Source: Leptolinea sp964404415
Lineage (GTDB): Bacteria > Chloroflexota > Anaerolineae > Anaerolineales > Anaerolineaceae
DNA: 14,064 nt
NCBI GenBank assembly: GCA_964404415.1
Contig: CAYOKC010000101.1
Coordinates: 1 to 14,064 of the forward strand
Reading direction: 5' to 3'
Shown here: one piece after another, positions 6,388 to 14,064 of the stretch
Numbering within the stretch: the stretch's first letter is position 1
Layout: every line of letters starts with the position of its first letter
Translations under genes and position numbers: made by a program
The notes under the pieces: generated by a model
Seen by the model: the letters and a program-made list of their open reading frames with translations, nothing else
Told to the model about the DNA's origin: nothing
Database searches by the model: none

Positions 6388-9300
6388 ATGATCAGAAAAA
6401 GAATATTTTCCAGCCTGAGGATGCAGTTTTTATTGATTCTGATTGGGGCGATATTGCCCTTCTTTCTGCTATCCATTTACAACATCACGCACATGTCTAG
6501 GCTGGAATCCCGTAATGCTGAAATAAACGCGCAGGAGCAGGCTTTTATAGCCGCCCGCGAATTTGAAAACACCATTCAGAATGCCCGGCACGTTCTGTTC
6601 AACATATCGCAAGACCCGCGCATAATGGAAGACCGGGATTACTGTCAGGATTACGCGGAAGCCATTCCGTACCGGGAAACATCAATATCCAATATTGTTG
6701 TGCTGAAAACAGATGGACTGCTTTTTTGTTCCAGCGTTCCGTTAAAAATTCCTGAAGAAATCCAAAACGCCATCTGGTTTGACAAGATCAGGTATGGCCA
6801 ATCACAGTACATTGTTCCGATCGATAGTTTTTGGGATCCGGAAAAGCTATACACCACTGTCACCGCGGCGCATTACACAGGTATTGGATTAACTGACGGG
6901 ATCATTGTCGCGCTGATCAATCAGGATTGGATCAAATCCATTCGCGGCCGAATTGAACTTCCAGAAAATTCGTCAATAACATTAACTACGTCAACCGGGG
7001 GAGTGCTTTATCGGGATCCTTATGTAGCCGGTTTTATCGGCAGCACCCTCGAGGATGAGTTCATTACCGCGATGGCGAAATCACTCAGAAAAGGATCGCT
7101 GGCCGGTACCGGACTGGACGGAGTGGAGCGTTTTTACGGTTTCTCTCGGCTTGATCCACTATACGGCGGTGACTATATCCTCGTGGGCATTCCAAAGGAT
7201 AAAGCCCTCGAATCCGTTCAAAACCTGCTTGTTCAGAATGTGCTGATCACGTTGATCGTCATTGTGCTGGCTGTGGCGTTCACCAGCAGCTTCGCCGGTT
7301 CACGGATATTAAGTAAAGTGGAAAAACTGGTTGATACATCACGCAAACTGGCAAACGGCGATCTGGACGCCCGGACGAATATCAATCCTGATTCGGGTGA
7401 ACTGGGTTTCCTCGCCCGCACATTTGATTCAACCATCGAAATACTAAAACAGCAGAGTGAAGAACGTCAACGCGTGATGGATGATGTTTTGCGTGAACGC
7501 CAGTATTTTGAGACCCTGGTGGATTGCAGCCCGGACGCGATCGCTGTACGCGATAACTCCGGTTTGATATCAAGCATAAACCCCGCTTTTACCGAGCTCT
7601 TTGGCTACACTCTGGAAGACCTACAGAAAAATGATTACGATGAACTGATAAATTCTGTCGAAACACTCGACCAGGGGAAAAACCTGACGAAGAGTGTTCA
7701 ACAGGGTGGGTCGATCCGTATGATAGCCCGCCGGCGGTCAAAAGCCGGTAAGTTGATCGATGTAGAGATCAGTGGTGTACCGATCATTGTGAACGGAAAA
7801 CAGATGGGTGCCCTGGCCATTTACCACAACATCACCGATTTGATCGAGGCAAAACGGAACGCCGAAGCTTCAGCTCAGGCAAAAGCGGATTTTCTTGCCA
7901 ATATGAGCCATGAGATCCGTACGCCGCTAAATGCCGTCATCGGTATGACCAACCTTTTGATGGATACCCGGCTGGATAATACCCAGAGCGACTTTGTAAA
8001 CACCATCCGGACCAGCGGCGAAGATCTGTTGACGATCATCAACGATATCCTGGATTTCTCAAAGATCGAAGCCGGCAAACTGGATATGGAAGCGATGCCC
8101 TACGATCTGGGTGATTGCGTGGAATCCGCGCTCCAGCTTCTGGCGCCCAAAGCCAGTGAAAAAGGGCTTGAACTGTTATACCTGATTGACCATAATACGC
8201 CATCCGCTTTGACCGGAGACCCGACAAGGCTTCGGCAGATACTTGTCAATCTTCTGGGGAACGCCATCAAATTTACAGAACGGGGGGAGATATTCCTTTC
8301 CGTCGACGCGATGCCGCTGGAAAATGATCAATATGAAGTCCATTTTGCCGTAAAGGATACCGGTATTGGCATATCCGAAAAGGCCCGTGACCGGATGTTC
8401 CAGTCTTTCAGCCAGGCGGATACTTCCACTACCCGGAAATTCGGGGGAACCGGATTGGGGCTTTCCATCAGCAAGAAGCTGGCTGAAAACATGGGCGGTA
8501 CCATGTGGTATGAAAGTGAAGCCGGGAAAGGTTCAACGTTCCATTTCACGATCAAATCAGTGGTCACCGAGGCGCTGCGCAAGCAGGTGGTAACCGATAG
8601 CCTGGCGTTGTCTCAGGGTAAGACCATTCTGGTGGTGGATGATAATGACCGCAACCGTCAGATATTGGAGCACCAACTTCAATCATGGCAGATGAACTGC
8701 ATCGCGGCTGCCTCCGGTTTTCAGGCACTGGAAATCCTGAAACGCATCACCACTATTGATGCCGCGATAGTGGATATGCAAATGCCGGAAATGGATGGTC
8801 TCATGCTTGCCCGTTCCATCCGTGAAATACCGTCCAGCAAAAAGATGCCGCTCATTCTGCTTTCCTCGCTGGGGCGAACGGAACTATCTGGCGATTCAAA
8901 AGTATTCGCGGCACAACTATCCAAGCCGGTTCGGCCGTCAATTTTACTGGAAACCCTTTTGAGCCTGTTCACCAACCGCCCGGTAGTTGTTCGTGAAAAC
9001 CTGCATGTGGACGGTGAAATAGATCCTCAGATGGGCGTCAAACATCCTTTACGCATCCTGCTGGCCGATGACAATGTAGTCAACCAGAAGGTGGCCACCC
9101 GCATGTTGGAGCGCCTTGGTTACCGGGCTGACCTGGCCGCCAATGGCTTGGAAGTCTTACAGGCTGTTGAACGGCAGACGTATGATCTGATCTTCATGGA
9201 TGTACAGATGCCGGAGATGGATGGGATTGAAGCATCACGCCAGATCCACAAGCGCGTTCCCGCGGAGCGCCTTCCCCGCATCATCGCGATGACGGCACAC

Positions 9301-9825
9301 GCGCTGCAGGGTGACCGCGAGCGTTTTCTCGCAGAAGGAATGGATGACTATCTCAGCAAGCCGGTTCAATTCAAAGATATGATCCGCGCGTTGCAGGGTT
9401 CCATGCCTCTGGCAGGTGATAAACAGCAAATGAAAGCGGATCCTGTGGAAAATATAAAGAACGTTGACTGGAGTGTTTTGGACGCGTACTACCAGGTAAT
9501 GGGCGATGATACTGACGCGTTTCTGGTTGAGTTGGTACAGACATTTCTGCCCAACGCACAAAAACTGGTGGATGAACTAAAGGTTTCCCTGTCGGGGCAA
9601 GATCTTACTTCCTTCCACAGGGGCGCTCATACTTTGAAATCCAGCAGCGCCAGCCTTGGCGCCATGGCGCTTTCCGAACTGGCCAAAAAATTGGAAGCTG
9701 ACACAACGGAAGAATTTCCCGCCGATAGCGGGGACAGGGTGAAAACCATTCAGTCTGAGCTTGACCGTGTCGCCCCGGAGTATCAGGCATTCCTGAAGGA
9801 AAAAACCGAAGGCTCAAAAAATTGA
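6388..9825 (+). CDS. membrane hybrid histidine kinase with PAS, two receivers and Hpt
   Basis: An 1145-residue phosphorelay protein. Order: membrane helix 12-33; extracytoplasmic sensor about 34-282, with the length and location of a double-Cache-type sensor (not proven); membrane helix 283-304; HAMP about 305-358; PAS about 372-490; HisKA with H508 in MSHEIRTP; HATPase with N625, DTGIG (657-661) and FGGTGLGL (685-692); receiver 1 with D751/D752, D796 and K846; receiver 2 with D894/D895, D938 and K991; Hpt with H1081 in AHTLKSSSASLG. All phosphorylation residues are present, so a relay His to Asp to His to an external receiver is possible. The start ATG lies one base after the diguanylate cyclase stop with no strong ribosome site, suggesting coupled translation. 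The D51 receiver next door is the obvious output. The sensed signal is unknown. Confidence 0.95.
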   Translation: MIRKRIFSSLRMQFLLILIGAILPFFLLSIYNITHMSRLESRNAEINAQEQAFIAAREFENTIQNARHVLFNISQDPRIMEDRDYCQDYAEAIPYRETSISNIVVLKTDGLLFCSSVPLKIPEEIQNAIWFDKIRYGQSQYIVPIDSFWDPEKLYTTVTAAHYTGIGLTDGIIVALINQDWIKSIRGRIELPENSSITLTTSTGGVLYRDPYVAGFIGSTLEDEFITAMAKSLRKGSLAGTGLDGVERFYGFSRLDPLYGGDYILVGIPKDKALESVQNLLVQNVLITLIVIVLAVAFTSSFAGSRILSKVEKLVDTSRKLANGDLDARTNINPDSGELGFLARTFDSTIEILKQQSEERQRVMDDVLRERQYFETLVDCSPDAIAVRDNSGLISSINPAFTELFGYTLEDLQKNDYDELINSVETLDQGKNLTKSVQQGGSIRMIARRRSKAGKLIDVEISGVPIIVNGKQMGALAIYHNITDLIEAKRNAEASAQAKADFLANMSHEIRTPLNAVIGMTNLLMDTRLDNTQSDFVNTIRTSGEDLLTIINDILDFSKIEAGKLDMEAMPYDLGDCVESALQLLAPKASEKGLELLYLIDHNTPSALTGDPTRLRQILVNLLGNAIKFTERGEIFLSVDAMPLENDQYEVHFAVKDTGIGISEKARDRMFQSFSQADTSTTRKFGGTGLGLSISKKLAENMGGTMWYESEAGKGSTFHFTIKSVVTEALRKQVVTDSLALSQGKTILVVDDNDRNRQILEHQLQSWQMNCIAAASGFQALEILKRITTIDAAIVDMQMPEMDGLMLARSIREIPSSKKMPLILLSSLGRTELSGDSKVFAAQLSKPVRPSILLETLLSLFTNRPVVVRENLHVDGEIDPQMGVKHPLRILLADDNVVNQKVATRMLERLGYRADLAANGLEVLQAVERQTYDLIFMDVQMPEMDGIEASRQIHKRVPAERLPRIIAMTAHALQGDRERFLAEGMDDYLSKPVQFKDMIRALQGSMPLAGDKQQMKADPVENIKNVDWSVLDAYYQVMGDDTDAFLVELVQTFLPNAQKLVDELKVSLSGQDLTSFHRGAHTLKSSSASLGAMALSELAKKLEADTTEEFPADSGDRVKTIQSELDRVAPEYQAFLKEKTEGSKN

Positions 9826-9850
9826 CGAACCGCAGCCTTCTTTGTATAAT
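9822..9850 (+). promoter_or_regulatory. strong sigma70-type promoter of the T-box/amylase/valS operon
   Basis: TTGACG (9822-9827, 5/6 match) and a perfect TATAAT (9845-9850) are separated by exactly 17 bases, the best promoter in the window. The -35 box overlaps the stop codon of the hybrid kinase. The predicted start, near 9857, falls just before the first base-paired segment of the T-box Stem I (9861), which supports both calls. Confidence 0.8.
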
Positions 9851-9856
9851 CAATCC

Positions 9857-10158
9857 AACAAATCAGACCTTACGCCGGTAGTAGTAAATCGGGTCAATGG
9901 CAGATAGAGAAGGAGAGCCTCGGCTGAAAGCCTCCGCCGCGATACCCGAATGAAAGTCGACCGGTTTGATTGCCGAAGAACCCCCGCTCCCCGGGAAAGT
10001 AGAACGGCACGGAGAGTCCGTTAGAGCTCAACCCGGTATATTAGGCCGGGTAAGTGCGCCGCGATCATTGTTTTTCCGGCGAAGCGAGGTGGTACCGCGG
10101 AAGTAAATCCCTTTCGTCCTCTTTCTACCGCGATGGCGGTCGGGAACGGAAGGGTTTT
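9857..10158 (+). ncRNA. T-box leader (transcriptional riboswitch), predicted to sense tRNA-Val
   Basis: All main parts can be traced. Stem I: basal helix 9861-9865/9967-9971; lower helix 9875-9879/9960-9964; a specifier loop with AGTAGTAAA on the 5' side (9880-9888) and GAA followed by a GTC triplet (9956-9958) on the 3' side; upper helix 9889-9894/9944-9949; then an AGATAGAGA internal loop and a distal hairpin with the common GCTGAAAG. Next come AGTAGAACGG and CCGTTAGAG, as in Stem II/III regions, and a hairpin 10031-10036/10046-10051. The antiterminator has helix A1 10086-10089/10118-10121, bulge TGGTACC (10090-10096) and helix A2 10097-10103/10111-10117. Uncharged tRNA should stabilise it. 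GTC specifies valine, and the UGGU bulge expects a discriminator A, usual for tRNA-Val. valS lies two genes downstream. The class is secure; the specifier register is inferred. Confidence 0.95.
10109..10158 (+). terminator. T-box attenuator: intrinsic terminator competing with the antiterminator
   Basis: CCCTTTCGT (10109-10117) pairs with ACGGAAGGG (10146-10154), with CC (10118-10119) able to add two more pairs with GG (10143-10144) across a one-base bulge. A nested hairpin ACCGC/GCGGT (10127-10131/10136-10140) fills the loop. TTTT (10155-10158) follows. The left strand is the same sequence needed for antiterminator helix A2 and part of A1, so the two folds exclude each other. The U-run is short, so termination may be leaky. 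Confidence 0.8.
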
Positions 10159-10206
10159 CTGTTGTACCCCGCTTCATCTGAACGTAGAGCCTGGGAGGAG
10201 AAAGTT

Positions 10207-12060
10207 ATGATATCCAGCGTAAATGATCCTTTAATTCAGGTTTGCCTAGACCAGGCCCGCAAGCCGCGAATGGTCACTGTTGAGGTGCACGGAAAGAGTG
10301 TGACTCTGCCGCGGCCATTTCCGTCACCGGAAGACTGGCGGGATATTCCCATTTACTTCGCCATGATCGACCGGTTCAACAATCCGGCCAGCGGTCCCAA
10401 AGGGGGACCGTGGAACGCTGCCAGCTCCGGTTTTCAAGGGGGAACATTTGAGGGTATTCGGCAGCGGCTGGATTACATCAAAAACCTGGGATTTCGCGCG
10501 ATCTGGTTGTCTCCGGTATTAAAAAATTGCTCTTATAACCCGTATACCTATCACGGTTACGGGATCCAAAATTTTCTCGCCATCGAACCCCGTTTCAGTT
10601 CCAATCCCGCGAAAGCCCGAAAGGATCCAAATTTCGTGGAAATGGAGTTGGAACGGCTGGTGGAAGACGCCCATGCCCGTGGAATGTATGTGATCTTTGA
10701 TATTGTCCTGAATCACACCGGTGATGTGTTTGAGTACGCCGGCTTTGGTTCAACAGCCCCCTGGGTTCGTGAACCCTACCGGGTAGCCTGGCGTGACGCC
10801 AATGGCAGTCCCCGTTCCGACTGGCCAGAACCACCACTCGATGCTCCCGCGGACGCGGCTATTCTGCCCGTTGAATTACGCCGCAATGAGTTTTTTCGCA
10901 GACGCGGGCAGGGTGACCAGACCGATGGCGACTTTGTTTCACTAAAAGAACTGGCAACGAATTATTTTGAGATCGACCCGGTTTATGGCGCCATCTATCC
11001 GGTGCGCGAAACACTGATCCGCATCTACCAGTACATGCTGGCGCGCTTTGATCCGGATGGATACCGCATTGACACCCTGAAATTCGTGGAACCGGATTTC
11101 GCGCTGGAATTCGGCAATGACATACGGGAGTACGCGCTTTCCATCGGAAAGAAGAATTTCTTTACCTTTGGCGAGGTGTATGACAATGAGGATATGATCT
11201 CACGCTATATTGGCCGGAACACATCTGAATCCACCGATATGGTGGGAGTGGACGCGGCGCTGGATTTTCCGTTGTTCTTCCGCTTGCCGGATGTGGTAAA
11301 AGGTCAACTGCCTCCCACCCGTCTGGCGGAAATGTACGCGTACCGGCACAAAGCACAACGAGGCATAATCAGTTCACAGGGAGAAGCCAGCAATTTCTTT
11401 GTCACCTTCCTTGATAATCACGATCAGTACCATCGCTTCTATTTTGTTGATCCCGAAAATCCGGATAAATATGATGACCAGGTGGCTATCGGTGTTGGCT
11501 GCCTGTTTACATTACTGGGTATCCCCTGCCTGTACTACGGAACCGAACAGGGTCTATTCGGAAGCGGAAATCAACTGGAACATGTTCGTGAAGCGCTGTG
11601 GGGTAAACCTGACGCGTTTGATGAAGCCCATCCCTTCTACCAGGCCATACATAAGATCGCCGCAATACGTGCCGCCCAACCGGCATTACGCTATGGCCGG
11701 TTATATTTCCGCCCGGTCTCCGGCGACGGCCTGCACTTTGGGATATCCAAAACTGTGGAGGGAGTGCTGGCGTATTCACGCCTGCTTTCTGATGAAGAGA
11801 TACTGGTTGTGGCAAACACCAGTGTGCATTCGGTGTGGGAAGGTCATGTTCTGGTGGATTATGACCTGAATGCCCGTACCCCCTGTTACGAACTGTTGTA
11901 TTGCAATCACGACGCGGCTGCTGAAGCCCATCTGGTGGACAATCCGGATAAAAAGTCATCTGTGTTGCTGGAAGATGGCACCATCTCAACCGGGCCAACC
12001 CGCGCCGTCAAGATAAAGATGAATCCCATGGAAATTCAAATTTTGCGAAATCGCATTTAA
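10207..12060 (+). CDS. GH13 alpha-amylase family glycoside hydrolase, cytoplasmic
   Basis: A 617-residue enzyme with no signal peptide, so it likely acts on intracellular alpha-glucans. The GH13 regions are all present: region I DIVLNH (165-170), region II GYRIDTLKF with R287 and the nucleophile D289, region III FTFGEVYD with the acid/base E323, and region IV FLDNHD with H405 and the transition-state stabiliser D406. The catalytic barrel begins near residue 45 and a C-terminal beta domain covers roughly the last 100 residues. Exact specificity (amylase, maltogenic, or transferase) cannot be read off. The ATG at 10207 follows GGGAGGAG and is preferred over an in-frame GTG at 10054 that lies inside the T-box leader. 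valS starts 19 bases after the stop, so the two are one transcript under the T-box. Confidence 0.93.
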   Translation: MISSVNDPLIQVCLDQARKPRMVTVEVHGKSVTLPRPFPSPEDWRDIPIYFAMIDRFNNPASGPKGGPWNAASSGFQGGTFEGIRQRLDYIKNLGFRAIWLSPVLKNCSYNPYTYHGYGIQNFLAIEPRFSSNPAKARKDPNFVEMELERLVEDAHARGMYVIFDIVLNHTGDVFEYAGFGSTAPWVREPYRVAWRDANGSPRSDWPEPPLDAPADAAILPVELRRNEFFRRRGQGDQTDGDFVSLKELATNYFEIDPVYGAIYPVRETLIRIYQYMLARFDPDGYRIDTLKFVEPDFALEFGNDIREYALSIGKKNFFTFGEVYDNEDMISRYIGRNTSESTDMVGVDAALDFPLFFRLPDVVKGQLPPTRLAEMYAYRHKAQRGIISSQGEASNFFVTFLDNHDQYHRFYFVDPENPDKYDDQVAIGVGCLFTLLGIPCLYYGTEQGLFGSGNQLEHVREALWGKPDAFDEAHPFYQAIHKIAAIRAAQPALRYGRLYFRPVSGDGLHFGISKTVEGVLAYSRLLSDEEILVVANTSVHSVWEGHVLVDYDLNARTPCYELLYCNHDAAAEAHLVDNPDKKSSVLLEDGTISTGPTRAVKIKMNPMEIQILRNRI

Positions 12061-12079
12061 TCGGTGGAGGTATTCTGTA

Positions 12080-13245
12080 GTGAGCGAAACAAATTTACCC
12101 AAAGCATATGATTTTGCGGCAACCGAAAAACGGCTGTACGAGTGGTGGGAGAAGAGCGGTTTCTTCAAACCCTCCAGCGACCCGAAAGGGCCGAAGTTTG
12201 ACCCCAACCAGAAAACATTTGTTATCACCATCCCGCCACCGAATGTGACCGGCGAATTGCACCTGGGCCATGCCATGTTCGTGAGCATGGAGGACCTGAT
12301 GATCCGCCACGCCCGCATGAATGGTCTGTCTACCCTGTGGGTTCCGGGCAGCGACCATGCCGGTATCGCCACGCAGCTACAGGTGGAAAAGATGCTGGTA
12401 AAAGAAGGTACCTCCCGCGAGCTGGTAGGCCGCGAAGAGTTCCTGCGGCGAACCTGGGAGTGGAAGGAAAAATACGGCGGCATGATCTACAACCAGATCC
12501 GCCGCCTGGGTGCTTCCTGTGACTGGGACCGCACCCGTTTCACGCTGGATGAAGGTCTGTCCCGCGCGGTTCGCGAAGCATTTGTGCGCCTGTACGAAAA
12601 GGGATTGATCTACCGCGGCTTGCGCATGATCAACTGGTCGCCGGGCTTGAAAACCGCCGTTTCCGACCTGGAAGTGGAATATTCCGAAGAGAACGGTACC
12701 CTGTATTACTTTAAATATATGCTTGTCGATGGCAGCGGTGACTTCATCCCCGTAGCCACCACCCGGCCGGAAACCATTCTGGGCGATAGCGCCGTGGCGG
12801 TACACCCCGAAGATGAGCGCTACCAGAAATACATTGGCAAAAAGGTCATCGTCCCCATGTTGGGGCGTGAAGTCCCGGTGATCGCGGATGAATACGTCAC
12901 CCGCGAGTTTGGTACCGGCGCGTTGAAGGTCACCCCGGCGCACGACCCGAATGACTACGCCCTTGGCAAGAAACACAACCTGGCCTTCATCTCCATGCTG
13001 GATACCTCCGCGAAGGTGAACGAAAATGGCGGTGCCTACCAGGGAATGGACCGCTTTGATTGCCGCAAGAAACTCTGGGCGGACATGAAAGATGCCGGTC
13101 TGGTGATCAAGGAAGAACAGCATTTGAACAAAGTCCCGCGCTCGCAGCGCGGCGGCGAAATCGTGGAGCCCATGGTATCCACCCAGTGGTTTGTCACCAT
13201 CAAACCGCTGGCCGATGCCGCCCTGGATGCCGTGCGCGACGGCAG
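12080..13245 (+). CDS. valS: valyl-tRNA synthetase, N-terminal part (interrupted by assembly gap)
   Basis: Starts at a GTG preceded by GGAGG about 9 bases upstream. The product opens with the usual ValS N-terminus (PKAYDFAATEKRLYEWWEKSGFF) and carries the class I signature PPPNVTGELHLGHAM with HLGH at 61-64, WVPGSDHAGIATQ, and the CP1 editing-domain stretch VATTRPETILGDSAVAVHPEDERY. It charges tRNA-Val with valine and clears mischarged threonine. The frame is intact for 388 complete codons and then hits ten N. Joining base 13245 to base 13382 restores a seamless frame (DGS-IKIVPERF), so the break is an assembly fault. The gene is the natural target of the upstream valine T-box. Confidence 0.97.
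13220..13245 (+). repeat. first copy of a 26-bp direct duplication flanking the assembly gap
   Basis: Identical over 26 bases to 13356-13381 and in the same codon register (ALDAVRDG plus AG). The copies bracket the N run and a foreign fragment. The pattern is what a false overlap on a shared k-mer leaves behind, not a natural repeat. Confidence 0.9.
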
Positions 13246-13255
13246 NNNNNNNNNN
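13246..13255. other. assembly gap (ten N)
   Basis: Ten undetermined bases inside valS mark a scaffold join. The length is probably a placeholder. Frame on the two sides differs by one base as drawn. Confidence 0.99.
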
Positions 13256-13355
13256 GGCATCCTTCGGCGCCGTCGGCTTCCTCTCGGGCGTGCTGGGCGG
13301 CCTCTTCTCGGCGTCCGGGCCGCCGCTCGTCTACCAGTTCTACCGCCAGCCGATG
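13256..13355 (+). other. foreign fragment, TauE/SafE-permease-like, misassembled into valS
   Basis: These 100 bases are clearly more G+C-rich than their surroundings and do not encode valyl-tRNA synthetase. Read from 13257 they give a glycine-rich membrane-protein stretch including GFLSGVLGGLF and SGPPLVYQFYRQPM, which resembles the conserved GPPLV region of TauE/SafE (DUF81) sulfite/organosulfonate permeases. In that family the segment is often followed by a leucine-acid-alanine-(valine)-arginine stretch, which could account for a chance identity with the ALDAVRD codons of valS. I interpret it as a contaminating read or contig end bridged through the shared 26 bases. Confidence 0.75.
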
Positions 13356-14064
13356 GCCCTGGATGCCGTGCGCGACGGCAGTATCAAGATCGTGCCGGAA
13401 CGTTTCACTAAGGTGTATTACAACTGGCTGGAGAACATTGAAGACTGGTGCATCAGCCGCCAGTTATGGTGGGGGCACCGCATCCCGGTTTGGTACTGCA
13501 AGGATTGCGGTGAAGTGATTTGCGAGCGTGAAGACCCGACCAAATGCCCGAAATGCGGTAGCAGTCACCTGGAACAGGACCCGGACGTGCTGGATACCTG
13601 GTTCTCCAGCGGTTTGTGGCCCTTCAGCACCCTCGGCTGGCCTGAAAAGACCCCCGACCTCGAATACTTTTACCCGACGGCGGTCATGGAAACCGGGTAT
13701 GACATCCTGTTCTTCTGGGTGGCCCGCATGATCATGATGGGTATCGAGTTCACCGGCAAACCGCCCTTCCATACCGTGTATTTGCACGGCCTGATCCGTG
13801 ACGAGCACGGCCAAAAAATGAGCAAGACAAAAGGCAATGTGATCGACCCGCTCGGTGTAATGAATGAAATGGGTACCGACGCGCTGCGCTTCACCCTGCT
13901 GGTGGGGTCAACCCCCGGCAATGATGCCAACCTGAGCATCAAGAAGGTGGAAGCCAACCGCAACTTTGCCAACAAGATATGGAACATCGGCCGCTTTATC
14001 ATCGGCACCGTGGAAGACGCGCCGAAATCGGCCAAAGGCAAAGCCGATTGGACACTGGCGGATT
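13356..14064 (+). CDS. valS: valyl-tRNA synthetase, central part (continues past the right edge)
   Basis: After the gap the same gene resumes, one base out of frame as assembled. It encodes IKIVPERFTKVYYNWLENI, DWCISRQLWWGHRIPVWYC, a four-cysteine knuckle (CKDCG...CPKCG), DVLDTWFSSGLWPFST, the metal-site-like METGYDILFFWVARMI, and the KMSK signature at 13815-13826 in GQKMSKTKGN (here read HGQKMSK), about residue 534 of the repaired protein. The anticodon-binding domain and C-terminal coiled coil lie beyond the window. The first nine codons (13356-13382) duplicate those ending the preceding part, differing only where N hides the last base. Confidence 0.95.

Noticed and set aside
10054..10206. 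N-terminal extension of the amylase from a GTG at 10054
   Set aside because: This stretch is the T-box antiterminator and terminator, the encoded residues are not amylase-like, and a strong ribosome site precedes the ATG at 10207.
13220..13381. Direct repeat as an attachment site or target-site duplication of a mobile element
   Set aside because: Only about 100 bp of foreign sequence lies between, next to N, with no recombinase or terminal inverted repeats. Collapsing it restores valS, which favours misassembly.
13257..13411. A fusion ORF joining the permease-like fragment to ValS
   Set aside because: It arises only from the chimeric join; in frame it combines unrelated membrane sequence with the ValS core.

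Overview
The window looks like a draft, probably metagenome-derived bacterial contig of moderate G+C. The gene style suggests Chloroflexota, perhaps Anaerolineae: an M28 peptidase with membrane segments, a TPR-like zinc-ribbon protein, a secreted zinc-ribbon membrane protein, very large hybrid kinases and a T-box leader. This is an impression from gene content, not a proof. A run of ten N (13246-13255) shows that two contigs were joined there.

Layout. 1-1781 (minus): a two-gene operon of a class I methyltransferase-like protein and an M28 metallopeptidase that runs off the left edge, overlapping by ATGA. 1848-2270 (plus): a YjbQ/UPF0047 protein, divergent from that operon across a promoter region with an 8-bp inverted repeat in which each arm holds a TATAAT. 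2275-2886 (minus): a GyrI-like ligand-binding protein, convergent with yjbQ. 2887-3035: an AT-rich divergent regulatory region with a perfect 10-bp-arm inverted repeat. 3036-4271 (plus) and 4290-5195 (minus): two convergent zinc-ribbon proteins, one soluble and one secreted and membrane-anchored. 5196-5462: AT-rich intergenic DNA with no convincing gene or RNA. 5463-9825 (plus): a response regulator-diguanylate cyclase followed one base later by an 1145-residue hybrid histidine kinase (sensor, HAMP, PAS, HisKA, HATPase, two REC, Hpt), likely one phosphorelay/c-di-GMP module.

9822-10158: a good sigma70-type promoter and a complete transcriptional T-box leader. Stem I, a specifier loop with a GTC (Val) triplet, an antiterminator with the UGGUACC bulge and a competing terminator can all be traced. 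Downstream are a cytoplasmic GH13 alpha-amylase family enzyme (10207-12060) and, 19 bases later, valS (12080 to the right edge). The arrangement puts a glycoside hydrolase under tRNA-Val charging control together with valS, and is the most interesting biology here.

valS is interrupted in the assembly by the N gap, a 100-bp foreign fragment that reads like part of a TauE/SafE permease, and a 26-bp duplication. Removing 136 bases restores a seamless valS frame, so this is almost certainly a misassembly and not a real pseudogene.
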